Positions 25,759 through 35,237 of a stretch of 64,000 nucleotides of DNA are shown piece after piece; the stretch's first letter is position 1, and each line of letters opens with the position of its first letter. The DNA lies in contig NZ_CP007441.1 of assembly GCF_000590475.1 (NCBI RefSeq), positions 34,283 through 98,282 of the forward strand. Reading direction: 5' to 3'. The position numbers and the translations under genes are program-made. Under the pieces are notes generated by a model. That model was not told the origin of the DNA, did not search any database, and was given only the letters and a program-made list of their open reading frames with translations. This DNA is from Stutzerimonas stutzeri (lineage in GTDB: Bacteria; Pseudomonadota; Gammaproteobacteria; Pseudomonadales; Pseudomonadaceae).

Positions 25759-26322
25759 ATGACCACCCTCGAACTCATCGCCTCAATCCTCGGCGTACTT
25801 GCCGTCTGGCTCACCGTGCGCCAGAACCCGCTGTGCTGGCCCATCGGGTTGGTGATGGTGTCGCTCTATGGCTGGTTTTTCTTCGAGGCGCGCTTGTATT
25901 CGCAGGTGTTGCTCAACGGCGTATTCGCCGCCATGCAATTGTATGGCTGGTGGCAGTGGACGCGGGGCAGCGGTGGGGAAGGCGGGCGGCCTGTCGTGGG
26001 TGCGGCGGCAATTGAGGTCGGCACGGGCCTGCTTATGGCAGTGCTGGGCAGTGTCGGGCTGGGTTTGTTGATGGCGACTGCGACTGAAGCGGCCTTCCCC
26101 TGGCCGGATGCGACGCTCACCGCGTTCAGCCTGCTGGCGCAGCTGTGGATGGCGCTCAAGCGCTGGCAGTGCTGGGTGTTGTGGATCGTGGTGGACGCGC
26201 TCTACGTAGCGTTCTTCCTGTTTCAGGAATACTGGCTCACCGCAGGGCTGTACGGATTGTTCACCCTGCTGGCGGTGATGGGCCTGCGTGAGTGGCGGCG
26301 GTCGGGGCTCGCGGCGCAATGA
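25759..26322 (+). CDS. pnuC: nicotinamide riboside transporter PnuC
   Basis: A 187-residue inner-membrane protein with about seven membrane helices. PnuC-type features are QNPLCWPIGLVMVSLYGWFF in the first third and the conserved VVDALYVAFFLFQEYWLTAG segment. Members move nicotinamide riboside by facilitated diffusion, trapped by phosphorylation. The NadR-like kinase gene two genes downstream would provide that phosphorylation. A pair of intergenic repeats separates pnuC from the ABC transporter gene. Confidence 0.92.
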   Translation: MTTLELIASILGVLAVWLTVRQNPLCWPIGLVMVSLYGWFFFEARLYSQVLLNGVFAAMQLYGWWQWTRGSGGEGGRPVVGAAAIEVGTGLLMAVLGSVGLGLLMATATEAAFPWPDATLTAFSLLAQLWMALKRWQCWVLWIVVDALYVAFFLFQEYWLTAGLYGLFTLLAVMGLREWRRSGLAAQ

Positions 26323-26344
26323 ATCGCGATATGCGCGGATGCTT

Positions 26345-26645
26345 TACGTAGGATGGAATCGCTGGAAGCGCTTCCGTCGTTTATCGAGAAACGGCCGAAT
26401 CCATCGTCCACACCGCAACCGAGCCAACCTTCCCGACTGTCGGATTACGCCTTTGGCTAATCCAACCTACGTTGGCTGGTGGCGTCCAACAATCGCCGTG
26501 TGGCGGAAGCTTTTTGTAGGATGGAATCGCTGCAGGCGCTTCCGTCGTTTATCGCCGGATAAACGCATGCATCGCAACACATCGAAATCGTACCAATTCA
26601 CCCGATTGTCGGGTTATGCCTTCGGCTAATCCAACCTACGTCGGC
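26345..26645. repeat. two tandem copies of a ~130-base intergenic repeat
   Basis: Units at about 26345-26475 and 26514-26645 share GTAGGATGGAATCGCTG at one end, GCTTCCGTCGTTTATCG in the middle and the CGGATTACGCC-TTGGCTAATCC (second copy GGGTTATGCC) plus AACCTACGT at the other. The ends GTAGGATGG / CCAACCTAC are near-inverted. Related decayed copies lie near 24430 and 25540. Confidence 0.85.
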
Positions 26646-26690
26646 TGTGGCGTCGCTGCCGCCCTCATTTGCCAGAGCAGACCGTTCCCC

Positions 26691-28526
26691 ATGTTGTTCA
26701 GCCGTTTCGAAAACCTGATCGATGTCTTCAAACCCAGCCCTGACGTCGCGCCGCCGGCCGGCATGCTGCGCTTCTATGCTCACTACCTGAAGCAGGTCTG
26801 GCCCTTGATGACCGCCGTAATAGTGGTCGGCTTCTTCGCGGCGTTGATCGAGGTGGCGCTGTTCAGCTTTCTCGGCCAGTTGATCGACATGGCGCAGACG
26901 ACGAGCGATGCGCGGACCTTCTTCGTCGAGCACCGCAACGCGCTGCTGTGGATGGCGCTGGTGGCGCTGATCATCCGGCCCCTGGTGTTCGGCCTGCACA
27001 ACCTGCTGACCCATCAGGCGATCAACCCGGGGCTGACCAACCTGATCCGCTGGCAGAACCATCGCTACGTGCTCAAGCAGAGCCTGAATTTCTTCCAGAA
27101 CGATTTTGCCGGGCGCATCGCCCAGCGCGTAATGCAGACCGGCCCATCGCTGCGCGATTCGGCGATGCAGGTGATCGATGCGCTGTGGCATGTGGTGGTC
27201 TACGCCGGCAGCGCGCTGTACCTGTTCGCCGCCGCCGATCTGCGCCTGATCGTGCCCTTGGTGCTGTGGATAATCGGCTACACCGCAGCGCTCTGGTATT
27301 TCGTGCCGCGCATTCGGGCGCGCTCGGCGGCCGCTTCCGCGGCGCGCTCGAAAGTCATGGGCCGCGTGGTGGACGGCTACAGCAACGTCGCCACGCTCAA
27401 GCTGTTCGCTCACTCAAAGGAAGAGGAAGGCTACGCACGCGAGGCCATGCAGGAGCTGCTCGGCAAATTTCAGCTGCAGTCGCGCATCATCACCAGCCTG
27501 GATTTGCTGATCTCCTGCATGAACGGCCTGCTGATCGTCGGCACCGGCGCGCTGGCGCTGTGGCTGTGGAGCGAGGCGCTGATCACCACCGGTGCCATCG
27601 CCCTGGCGCTGGGATTGGTGATCCGCATCAACAATATGTCCGAGTGGATCATGTGGGTGGTCAACGGCATTTTCGAGAACGTCGGCACCGTGCAGGACGG
27701 CATGCAGACCATCGTCCAGCCGCGCCACGTCATTGACCGCGAAGGCGCCAAACCGCTGGAGGTGGAGCAGGGCGGCGTACGCTTCGACGATGTGCATTTC
27801 CACTACGGCAAGCGCGGCGGGGTGATCAGCGGGCTGAGCATCGATATCCGTCCCGGCGAGAAAATCGGCCTGGTGGGGCCGTCCGGCGCCGGCAAGTCCA
27901 CGTTGGTCAACCTGCTGCTGCGCCTCTACGACCTGGAAAGCGGGCGCATCCTCATCGACGGACAGGACGTCGCCGAGGTCAGCCAGGAAAGCCTGCGCGC
28001 CAACATCGGCATGGTCACGCAGGACACCTCGCTGCTGCACCGGTCGATCCGCGACAACCTGCGTTACGGCAGACCAGACGCCAGCGATGAACAGCTTTGG
28101 GCGGCGGCGCGCAAGGCCCGCGCGGATGCCTTTATCGCCACCCTGGACGACAGCCAGGGCGGCCTGGGCTTCGAGGCCAAGGTTGGCGAGCGCGGCGTCA
28201 AACTCTCCGGCGGTCAGCGCCAACGCATCGCCATCGCTCGGGTGTTGCTCAAGGACGCGCCCATTCTGGTGCTCGACGAAGCCACTTCGGCGCTGGATTC
28301 GGAAGTCGAGTCAGCCATTCAGGAAAGCCTTGATACGCTGATGGAGGGCAAGACGGTCATCGCCATCGCACATCGGCTGTCGACCATCGCGCGCATGGAT
28401 CGCTTGGTGGTGATCGACGAGGGCCGGGTGATCGAGACCGGCACCCATGCCGAGTTGATCGAGCGGGGCGGCCTCTATGCACGCCTGTGGAAGCACCAGA
28501 CGGGAGGTTTTGTCGGTGTCGATTGA
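26691..28526 (+). CDS. ABC transporter, fused permease-ATPase (exporter type)
   Basis: A 611-residue half-transporter. Six membrane helices fill residues 25-330. The ATPase has Walker A GPSGAGKST, Q loop VTQDTSLLHRS, signature LSGGQRQRIAIARVLL, Walker B ILVLDEATSALD and the H loop AHRLSTIA. It resembles the MsbA/multidrug-exporter group; substrate unknown. Its 3' end overlaps the start of the NadR-like gene, so those two are one operon. Confidence 0.92.
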   Translation: MLFSRFENLIDVFKPSPDVAPPAGMLRFYAHYLKQVWPLMTAVIVVGFFAALIEVALFSFLGQLIDMAQTTSDARTFFVEHRNALLWMALVALIIRPLVFGLHNLLTHQAINPGLTNLIRWQNHRYVLKQSLNFFQNDFAGRIAQRVMQTGPSLRDSAMQVIDALWHVVVYAGSALYLFAAADLRLIVPLVLWIIGYTAALWYFVPRIRARSAAASAARSKVMGRVVDGYSNVATLKLFAHSKEEEGYAREAMQELLGKFQLQSRIITSLDLLISCMNGLLIVGTGALALWLWSEALITTGAIALALGLVIRINNMSEWIMWVVNGIFENVGTVQDGMQTIVQPRHVIDREGAKPLEVEQGGVRFDDVHFHYGKRGGVISGLSIDIRPGEKIGLVGPSGAGKSTLVNLLLRLYDLESGRILIDGQDVAEVSQESLRANIGMVTQDTSLLHRSIRDNLRYGRPDASDEQLWAAARKARADAFIATLDDSQGGLGFEAKVGERGVKLSGGQRQRIAIARVLLKDAPILVLDEATSALDSEVESAIQESLDTLMEGKTVIAIAHRLSTIARMDRLVVIDEGRVIETGTHAELIERGGLYARLWKHQTGGFVGVD

Positions 28527-29076
28527 TACGGGGCGCGAGAATAACCGTGAAATGAAGGTGTTGGTGCTGACAGGAGCCGAATCCACCGGCAAGAGCTGGC
28601 TCGCCGAACGGTTGCAGCAGCGCTTTGGTGGGTTGGTGGTGGGCGAATACGTCCGTCACTTCATCGACCGGGAACAGCGCGACACCTGCCTGGACGACAT
28701 CCCCACCATTGCACGCGGCCAACTGGCGTGGGAAGACGCCGCGCGGGACAGGGCGCCTGAATTGCTGATCCTCGACACTCACCTACTGAGCAACGTGATC
28801 TGGAGCCAGACGCTATTCGGCAGCTGCCCTGCGTGGCTGGAAGACGAGCTGCTCGCCCGCCGCTACGACCAGCACCTGTTGCTATCGCCGGAAGGCGTCG
28901 GGTGGCATGGCGACGGCCAGCGCTGCCAGCCGGATGCTGTTGATCGCTGGCGTTTTCATGACGCCTGCCGGAGCTGGCTCGACCTTCACCAGCGACCCTT
29001 CGTGGAAATCGCCGGAGACTGGGCCAGCCGGGAGGCGCAGGCGGTCGCCCAGGTTCGCGCTTTATTGGCCAAGTGA
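28516..29076 (+). CDS. NadR-like ATP-binding kinase (ribosylnicotinamide kinase domain)
   Basis: A P-loop protein of the AAA_28/NadR kinase group: VLTGAESTGKSWLAERLQQR carries the Walker A, followed by VGEYVRHFIDRE and LLILDTHLLSNVIWSQTLFG (Walker B region). GTG at 28516 has GGGAGG eight bases before it and overlaps the ABC gene by 11 bases; an ATG at 28552 is the alternative. Linkage to pnuC suggests it phosphorylates nicotinamide riboside to NMN. The N-terminal adenylyltransferase domain of full NadR is absent. Confidence 0.8.
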   Translation: MSIDTGRENNREMKVLVLTGAESTGKSWLAERLQQRFGGLVVGEYVRHFIDREQRDTCLDDIPTIARGQLAWEDAARDRAPELLILDTHLLSNVIWSQTLFGSCPAWLEDELLARRYDQHLLLSPEGVGWHGDGQRCQPDAVDRWRFHDACRSWLDLHQRPFVEIAGDWASREAQAVAQVRALLAK

Positions 29077-29177
29077 TGCGTTGGCGGCACGCGTAGGGGA
29101 AGCGACTGTCCTCTACCTGATAATCCGGTTCAGTCTTAGCGGAACAGGCCCGCTGGCATCTAATTAACGGGGTAGAT

Positions 29178-29804
29178 ATGAATATTTTCCTGACATCTTC
29201 ATTTGCCGACGTTGCGGACCTGTTTGTTACCTTCACCAGCGGACAGTGCAAGGGCAAAACGGTGACGTTGATCCCTACTGCAAGCCTTGGTGAGGAAGTG
29301 AATGCCTATCTCACTGCGGCCAGGGAAGCGTTTATTGATGCAGGGCTGATCATCGATGAGCTTGAGGTGTCGGCGGCCCGCCCGGAAGACATCGTCGACA
29401 AGCTCGAATCCAATGACTTCATTTACGTGGCAGGCGGCAACACCTTCTTTCTGCTGCAGGAGCTGAAGCGGACCGGCGCGGACAAACTGATCGCTGAGCA
29501 GGTCAGGGCAGGCAAGTGCTATATCGGCGAGTCCGCCGGCTCTGCCGTGCTTGCTCCGAGCATCGAGTACCTGCAAGAGCTGGACGATGCCAGCGCCGCG
29601 CCAGATCTCGACTCCTTTGCGGCGCTCGCATTGTTGGATTTTTACCCGCTACCTCATTACGGAAACGCGCCCTTTAAAGATGTGGTCCAGCAGGCCTTGA
29701 TCAAGTACGGCGACACCCTGGACCTTCGGCCATTCAGCAACAGCCAGGCGATTGCCATAACGGGCGGTAAGGTCGAAATCCAAACCAGCTCGGATTCACG
29801 CTGA
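29178..29804 (+). CDS. S51-like peptidase / class I glutamine amidotransferase-like protein
   Basis: A 208-residue protein with the peptidase E/cyanophycinase-like fold: IYVAGGNTFFLLQEL, the nucleophile serine in CYIGESAGSAVLAPS and a histidine in DFYPLPHYG. This arrangement matches alpha-aspartyl dipeptidase relatives. Intact, with GGGGTAG before the ATG. No operon partner is evident. Confidence 0.85.
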   Translation: MNIFLTSSFADVADLFVTFTSGQCKGKTVTLIPTASLGEEVNAYLTAAREAFIDAGLIIDELEVSAARPEDIVDKLESNDFIYVAGGNTFFLLQELKRTGADKLIAEQVRAGKCYIGESAGSAVLAPSIEYLQELDDASAAPDLDSFAALALLDFYPLPHYGNAPFKDVVQQALIKYGDTLDLRPFSNSQAIAITGGKVEIQTSSDSR

Positions 29805-29999
29805 AAGCGCGTGTAGCTATCAAGGCACGGATCTCCACGTACAGTCGCCGTTGCCGCGCACGTCGGCTACTACCGCAAGATCGCCTACTGCGGTAGGGAT
29901 TTATCGAGACGGGCGAGGCTCTCATGTGGGTAGCCAGCGAGGCACCTGACGTCGAGCTGTTCGATGCGGGCGGGATGGCGTTTCGATAAAGGTGAGCGC

Positions 30000-30404
30000 A
30001 TGGACAGTCGAGGGTTTGTTTGGGCGCATTTCAAGCTCAATGCCGAGCAGCGCCTGCGTGGGTTCAACTTCTTCGTGGTGCTGGCGATCTTTGCCGATGG
30101 CGGTGTGCTGGCCGCCTTGGAGCGCGGCTTCTCGCCAGGTTTGCTGGTGCTGCTGGGGGCCTTCACCGTGTTGCTGGCCATGGTGTTCTGGCTTGTCGAT
30201 GCGCGTAGCCGTCAGCTGTTGCAGCTGACCATCACGGCGCTCAGGGAGATCGAGTCCGAGTTTCCGGCCAGCTATCGGCTATTTACCAACGATGCGCTGG
30301 GACAGAACCCGGTCATCAGCTACACCTTCGCCATCCGCGCGCTGCTGTTGGCCCAGATGGGTTTCGGCGTTGGCGTGATCGTCTATGGGCTCTACCACTG
30401 GTGA
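30000..30404 (+). CDS. hypothetical membrane protein
   Basis: A 134-residue protein with two adjacent hydrophobic segments (FFVVLAIFADGGVLAAL and GLLVLLGAFTVLLAMVFWLV) and a third at the C terminus (ALLLAQMGFGVGVIVYGLYH). AAGGTGAGC before the ATG at 30000 sets the start. The central part is a helical cytoplasmic region. Family not recognised. Confidence 0.75.
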   Translation: MDSRGFVWAHFKLNAEQRLRGFNFFVVLAIFADGGVLAALERGFSPGLLVLLGAFTVLLAMVFWLVDARSRQLLQLTITALREIESEFPASYRLFTNDALGQNPVISYTFAIRALLLAQMGFGVGVIVYGLYHW

Positions 30405-30553
30405 TAGCGCGTCGCGGTTTGCTGCAACGTTCTCACGCTTCCCATCCCGTTACCTGGTGCGCTGGAGCCTGGGCAGGCGCGCTGCTAGAGTGCCGCCGCT
30501 TGCCAACCATCGGCTGACAGGACGTCTGCCCAGCCGCCGCACAGGATGCTTCC

Positions 30554-32035
30554 ATGAAAAAACTCGCACTCGCCGTTGCCGTACCCCTGGCCCTTATCGG
30601 AGCCGCCACTTTTTACACCGGCACCCAGGTCGAATCGATCGCTCGCGATGCCGTTGACCAAGCCAACGTCAAGCTGCGCCAGATGGGGGGCGGCGCCGGT
30701 GCCGACGTCAGCCTGAAGCTGCTCAGCTTCGAGCGCGGTCTGCTGTCCAGCTCGGCGCGCTATCAGGTCGACGTCGAAGTGCCTGACGACGACGGCAACA
30801 TCAGGCATTACCTGGTTCTGCTGAAAGACCACCTTGAGCACGGTCCATTTCCCATCTCGCGTTTGGCTCGCGGTCAACTGATGCCGGTCGCCGCCCATAG
30901 CCACGCCCAGCTCGAGCGGACCCCGCTGACCGAAAAGCTGTTCGATGCCGCCTCAGGCGAAAGCCCGCTGGTGGGCGACACCACTATCGGCTACGACGGC
31001 CGCCAATACGGCGATCTGCGCTCGGCCGCATTCAACTTCGAAGATGAAGATGGCGCGGTTCGCGTCTCGTCCGGCACGATCAATTTCGACGCGGCGAAGA
31101 ACGCCACCGCCGTACGGATGAACGGCGAGCTCCCGGAAATCGACGTCAACCTGCAACACAGCGCCGTCGACAAGCCGATACGCATGAGCGTGCGCGGTAT
31201 CAACCTGAGCGTCGACAACAAGGAAGATGCCAATGGCTTCGCCCTGGGGCCGTCGGCTATAACCCTCAAGCGCATGGAGATCCAGGCCGGTGACGAGCCT
31301 GCCGTGATCATCCAGGACGCGTCGTTCAACGCCGCACTGGCTGAGGGCGACCGCGGCCTCGACCTGTCGGCCGGCTACCGTGTCGGTCGGGTAGACGCGC
31401 AGGGGCAGACCTTCCGTAACCTTGCTCTGGTTTTCGGCTTACGCAATCTCGAGGGGAGCAAGCTCAAGGCGCTGGCCGATCGTTACCAGGAAATACTCGG
31501 CAGTGGTCCAACGCCGGAAGAATCGATTGCCAGCATGACCGATGACCAACAACAGGAACTGCAGGCATTGGCCCTGCAGCTACTCGAGCACAACCCCACT
31601 CTGGCCCTCGAGGAGTTCGGCTTCGAAACCGCTCACGGCACGGCTCGCCTGTCCGTCGTGGTGGATCTGCGCGAGCCAAGCGCAGAGGCGTTCACCCCCG
31701 ACGCGATGATTTCCAGCATGTTGGCCTCGCTCAAGGCCGACGCCGGTATCGACAAAGGTCTGGTGCGCGATATGGTCAGCCTCGTCGCGCAGCGCCGGCA
31801 GGCGGGAGGGCAGCTGGACCCTGTGGCGCTGAAGCAGGAAGCCGACGCCAGCACTGACCTGTTCAGCAACATGGCACTCGACTCGGGCTGGTCCCGGCTG
31901 GACGGCGAGCGCCTGATCAGCTCCCTGCACTACGCCAATGATCGGGTGAACTTCAACGGTCGCGAGATGAGGGTCCAGGAATTCATCGGCTTTGCTTTCG
32001 GTTCGGCACAGGGTGCCGGTCTGCTCGGTCAGTGA
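30554..32035 (+). CDS. DUF945 (YdgA-like) protein
   Basis: A 493-residue protein with an N-terminal membrane anchor or signal (LALAVAVPLALIGAATFYTG) and a large beta-rich periplasmic part, as in YdgA/DUF945. Family members are long periplasmic proteins of unclear function; E. coli YdgA is dimeric at the inner membrane. Followed by a clear terminator, so it ends its transcription unit. Confidence 0.85.
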   Translation: MKKLALAVAVPLALIGAATFYTGTQVESIARDAVDQANVKLRQMGGGAGADVSLKLLSFERGLLSSSARYQVDVEVPDDDGNIRHYLVLLKDHLEHGPFPISRLARGQLMPVAAHSHAQLERTPLTEKLFDAASGESPLVGDTTIGYDGRQYGDLRSAAFNFEDEDGAVRVSSGTINFDAAKNATAVRMNGELPEIDVNLQHSAVDKPIRMSVRGINLSVDNKEDANGFALGPSAITLKRMEIQAGDEPAVIIQDASFNAALAEGDRGLDLSAGYRVGRVDAQGQTFRNLALVFGLRNLEGSKLKALADRYQEILGSGPTPEESIASMTDDQQQELQALALQLLEHNPTLALEEFGFETAHGTARLSVVVDLREPSAEAFTPDAMISSMLASLKADAGIDKGLVRDMVSLVAQRRQAGGQLDPVALKQEADASTDLFSNMALDSGWSRLDGERLISSLHYANDRVNFNGREMRVQEFIGFAFGSAQGAGLLGQ

Positions 32036-32052
32036 TGTACCGGGTATGAAAG

Positions 32053-32076
32053 AGGCGGCCTAGCGCCGCCTTTTTT
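32053..32076 (+). terminator. rho-independent terminator after the DUF945 gene
   Basis: Stem AGGCGGC / GCCGCCT with a five-base loop followed by TTTTTT, 18 bases after the stop codon. Confidence 0.9.
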
Positions 32077-32215
32077 GCATCTTCGACAATGCCACGTCCT
32101 ACCGAGGGCGCGGTGGCGCTTGCGAATCCAGGCTGTCTGACGACAGCCCATCCGCTCGGCTGAACGCCTTCGTCCCGTGCCCGGTCGGTATAGATAACCA
32201 CCGGGAGACTCGACG

Positions 32216-32701
32216 ATGACAATATCCAGCAATCTGTTTTGGGGCGCATTGGCGCTTGGCCTGGTAACGGGTATGCGCAGCACGTTGGCGCCGACGATGA
32301 CCAGCCGAGCGCTGGCCGCGCATGACGATATCGATTATGCCGACGAGCCGGCGCGTACGTTGGCCTCGCACTCGGTGCAGCAAGTTCTCTTGCCGATGGC
32401 GGCAGCCGAACTGCTGGGTGACAAGATGCCCTTTGCGCCGGATCGCACCATTGTCCCGTCGATGATGTTCCGCGCGCTGTCCGGTGGCGTGACGGCGGCA
32501 GCGCTGGCGGGCATGCGGCGTGAGCCGGTAGTGCTGCCTGCACTGATCGGTGCGACGGCAGCGTTGGTGTCGTCGAAGATCGGGCTGAGCCTGCGCAAGC
32601 CTTACCAGCCGCAGCCCCTGATCAATGCCGCCCTCGGGCTTGCTGAGGATGGTTTGGCGCTGACCATCGGCCGGGCGGGGCTGCGACGGGCGCTGGGTTA
32701 G
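32216..32701 (+). CDS. DUF4126 membrane protein
   Basis: A 161-residue protein with GALALGLVTGMRSTLAPTMT near the start and hydrophobic, glycine/alanine-rich segments including the ALIGATAALVSSKIGLSLRK region, as in DUF4126 proteins. Likely four membrane helices. Function unknown. CGGGAGA before the ATG. Confidence 0.8.
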   Translation: MTISSNLFWGALALGLVTGMRSTLAPTMTSRALAAHDDIDYADEPARTLASHSVQQVLLPMAAAELLGDKMPFAPDRTIVPSMMFRALSGGVTAAALAGMRREPVVLPALIGATAALVSSKIGLSLRKPYQPQPLINAALGLAEDGLALTIGRAGLRRALG

Positions 32702-32916
32702 GCGCGTGGGAGGGAGGCACGGTGCCGGTGCGCTTCTGGCGTTGAAAACTGGGTGGTGGATTTAAGCAGAGCGCCGCCCAGCCCATCCTAAGAGAGATGG
32801 TTGGCACAACACCCGGATCCCTTCGCGGCACCTGTACGGTGAAGCAGGCGTTGCCGTTGTCCACGTTACGTTCATGACAGGCCGCAGGTCGCGGCCTGTC
32901 ATGCACTATCGAGCAA
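32702..32916. other. intergenic region with a decayed dispersed repeat
   Basis: The stretch near 32745-32800 (AACTGGGTGGTGG, GCAGAGCGCCGCCCAGCCCATCC) is a diverged member of the GTAGGGTGG/CCACCCTAC repeat family. Nothing else recognised. Confidence 0.5.
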
Positions 32917-33750
32917 TCAGCTAGGCCGCTGGATCACGCAGACTCGGTCACTGCAGGTCCCGGCCCCTTTGGAGCCGGCGCCGTTTGCGGCTGGGTGCTC
33001 ACCGACACTGGAGCCTTGCGCGGTATTCCCGCCACCGGTCACAGGATTGGTGGCCAAGGTGTCTGGATAATCCGTACCGGCTCGTTTTGCGCTGCTGCCG
33101 ACATCGTATTGCCCCGTGTCGACTGTCGCTGTGCGGTTGTGGTCGGTTGGCAACGCGTCATCGGTCGGTCCCGCGCCGGCGGCGTGGCTGAGCCGATCGT
33201 CATCGGAGCGGGTGTGCGCGGTCGTGGCTGCATTCGAGGTCGTGGCGTTCGATCCGGTGAAATGCTTGTCGAGATGGCTGTCGCCACCGGTCGCGCCAGC
33301 ATAGGGACTGGTAGGCCCGGTATAGCCTGGGGTGGAGCTGGAGCTGGAGCTGGAGCTGGAGCTGGCGCCGTTGTCATCAATACTGAGTGCGCCGTTGTAC
33401 TCGAGCGCATCACGCGCGCGAATCAGTTGATCTTCGTCGTACACGTCGACCGCGATCACCAACGAGCCTCGGCGCACTGCCTCCGGATACGCCGTGGCGT
33501 GGCGGCGATGGTCTTCATGCGGCTCATGGCCGAACAGCGACTTGAAGAAATGCGCAACCTTGGATTCGTGATGCGTGCGGTCCACGGTGCCGCCAGCGGT
33601 GGAGTAGGGCGCGTCATAGGCATGAATGTCCGCGCTATCAGCGCCTACGGAATGAATTTGCTCTTTCGCGATGCCCCGCGACATCAGATCGCCCTGGGTG
33701 CGGCTGGCATCGGTCAGCGTTGCGAACGCTGCGACCAGTGTGTGTTTCAT
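32917..33750 (-). CDS. general stress protein 17M (YflT)-like protein with disordered tail
   Basis: A 277-residue protein. Residues 1-125 match the heat-induced stress protein YflT-type domain (TLVAAFATLTDASRTQGDLM, RRGSLVIAVDVYDEDQLIRA). After a run of ten serines coded by a hexamer repeat, the remaining 140 residues are Gly/Thr/Asp/Asn-rich and predicted disordered, ending with two cysteines (GAGTCSDRVCVIQRPS). The tail may be a variable linker or surface. Role unknown. Confidence 0.8.
   Translation of the reverse strand: MKHTLVAAFATLTDASRTQGDLMSRGIAKEQIHSVGADSADIHAYDAPYSTAGGTVDRTHHESKVAHFFKSLFGHEPHEDHRRHATAYPEAVRRGSLVIAVDVYDEDQLIRARDALEYNGALSIDDNGASSSSSSSSSSTPGYTGPTSPYAGATGGDSHLDKHFTGSNATTSNAATTAHTRSDDDRLSHAAGAGPTDDALPTDHNRTATVDTGQYDVGSSAKRAGTDYPDTLATNPVTGGGNTAQGSSVGEHPAANGAGSKGAGTCSDRVCVIQRPS
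33334..33363. repeat. five GGAGCT hexamers coding polyserine
   Basis: In-frame hexamer microsatellite (AGCTCC on the coding strand) coding Ser-Ser pairs between the stress domain and the disordered tail. Copy number can change without a frameshift. Confidence 0.95.
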
Positions 33751-34055
33751 GAGTCACCTCGCGTTGTGTTTAACAACTGGGTATGCCGAGCGTTGCGCTT
33801 ATCAAGCGCCTTACGGCACGCCTGGGTGCGAGCAGCCATGACAACGGCCGAGTCATCGGTTGCGTAAGAGCAACGCTCATGAATATTGGGTCTGGCCGTA
33901 CGGCTATAGTTCAGAACGGAGGGATCAGCGGTCGCAGCCAGCGGAGGGTTAAGCCAACGAGCGTTGGGGTGGCGGCGAAAGGCGCTGGCAACGGACTAGT
34001 GGGACAGGGCGCATGAGCGAATTGGGCTGAGGGGTTCCCTCAGCCCATGCCAGGC
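33751..34055. other. intergenic region, nothing recognised
   Basis: About 305 bases between the start of the stress protein gene and the end of the GST gene. A 77-codon frame on the plus strand lacks a convincing start and matches no family. Confidence 0.6.
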
Positions 34056-34898
34056 TCAGCCGAGGTCCGATGCGTCGTGGCGCTCGGGTGCCTGTTCCGA
34101 CTCCTCACCCCACGTGCGGTTGACCTTGCGTCCACGGAGCACAGCGGGGCGCTCCGCGACTTCGGCGGCCCAGCGTTGTACGTGCTTGTACTCCTGAACT
34201 GAGAGAAATTCGCCCGCCTCGTACAGTTCGCCGAGGACCAGCACGCCGTACCAGGGCCAGATCGCCATGTCGGCAATGCTGTATTCATCGCCCGCGACGA
34301 AGCGGTTTTCCGCCAGCTGGCGGTCCAGCACGTCGAGCTGGCGCTTGACCTCCATGGCGTAACGGTTGATCGGGTATTCGTACTTCTCCGGCGCATAGGC
34401 GTAAAAATGCCCGAAGCCGCCACCGAGGAAGGGCGCCGAACCCATCTGCCAGAACAGCCAGTTCAGGGTTTCGGTGCGCGCGCGGATTTCCGTGGGCAGA
34501 AAAGCGCCGAACTTCTCGGCGAGGTAGACAAGGATCGAGCCGGACTCGAACACGCGCAGCGGTTCGCCCTCGACGCTGTGGTCGGTTAATGCCGGTATCT
34601 TGGAGTTCGGGTTGATCTCGACGAAGCCGCTGCCGAACTGGTCGCCGTCACCGATCTTGATCAGCCAGGCGTCGTACTCGGCGCCGCTGTGGCCGAGCGC
34701 GAGCAGCTCTTCAAGCATGATCGAGACTTTTACGCCGTTGGGCGTGGCCAAGGAATACAGCTGCAGCGGATGCTTGCCCACCGGCAACGCCTTCTCCTCC
34801 CGCGCGCCGGCGGTGGGGGCGTTGATACTGGCGAACTTGCCGCCCGACGGCGCGTCGTGCGTCCAGACCTTGGGCGGTACGTAAGGGGTATCAGGCAT
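34056..34898 (-). CDS. yghU: glutathione S-transferase, YghU-type
   Basis: A 280-residue cytoplasmic protein of the Nu-class GST family with disulfide-bond oxidoreductase activity. It shows MPDTPYVPPKVWTHDAPSGG, PVGKHPLQLYSLATPNGVKV in the thioredoxin-like domain, EINPNSKIPAL, and RVFESGSILVYLAEKFG, followed by an all-helical C-terminal domain with FLGGGFGHFYAYAPEKYEYP. GAGGAAAG lies seven bases before the ATG at 34898, which favours it over the GTG two codons upstream. Stands alone. Confidence 0.92.
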   Translation of the reverse strand: MPDTPYVPPKVWTHDAPSGGKFASINAPTAGAREEKALPVGKHPLQLYSLATPNGVKVSIMLEELLALGHSGAEYDAWLIKIGDGDQFGSGFVEINPNSKIPALTDHSVEGEPLRVFESGSILVYLAEKFGAFLPTEIRARTETLNWLFWQMGSAPFLGGGFGHFYAYAPEKYEYPINRYAMEVKRQLDVLDRQLAENRFVAGDEYSIADMAIWPWYGVLVLGELYEAGEFLSVQEYKHVQRWAAEVAERPAVLRGRKVNRTWGEESEQAPERHDASDLG

Positions 34899-35237
34899 GA
34901 ACACTTTCCTCGAATGGCTACTGGGGATGTGCAGGGCATGCTACGCGCCCGCACGGCGCTGTCGAAATCGAGCCGACTGATATTGGTCATCGATGGGTGC
35001 TGGTTTGTTTTGCGAGGCGGGTACCAAGTGAGCGGGAAATTCGTAGGCTGGGCTTCAGCCCACCAATACCGGCTGGCCGTCCAAAGAAGGGCAGCCGATG
35101 CCCTAGCCGATGAGGCGTGTGGTGGGCTAAAGCGGAGCGCCGCCCGGCCCACCCTGCGGGTTGCGGCTGGGCTCGGTATCGATGGATATCGCTGCAGCCG
35201 TAGGTGGGTGCGATCAAGCAGAACGGCGGCGACGGCC
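34899..35237. other. intergenic region with a dispersed repeat
   Basis: About 340 bases. From 35043 to 35160 it carries GTAGGCTGGGCTTCAGCCCACC and GTGGTGGGCTAAAGCGGAGC with GGCCCACCCTGC, another member of the dispersed repeat family. No gene supported. Confidence 0.65.

Noticed and set aside
33783..34016. 77-codon plus-strand frame
   Set aside because: No ribosome site and no family resemblance; low-complexity composition.
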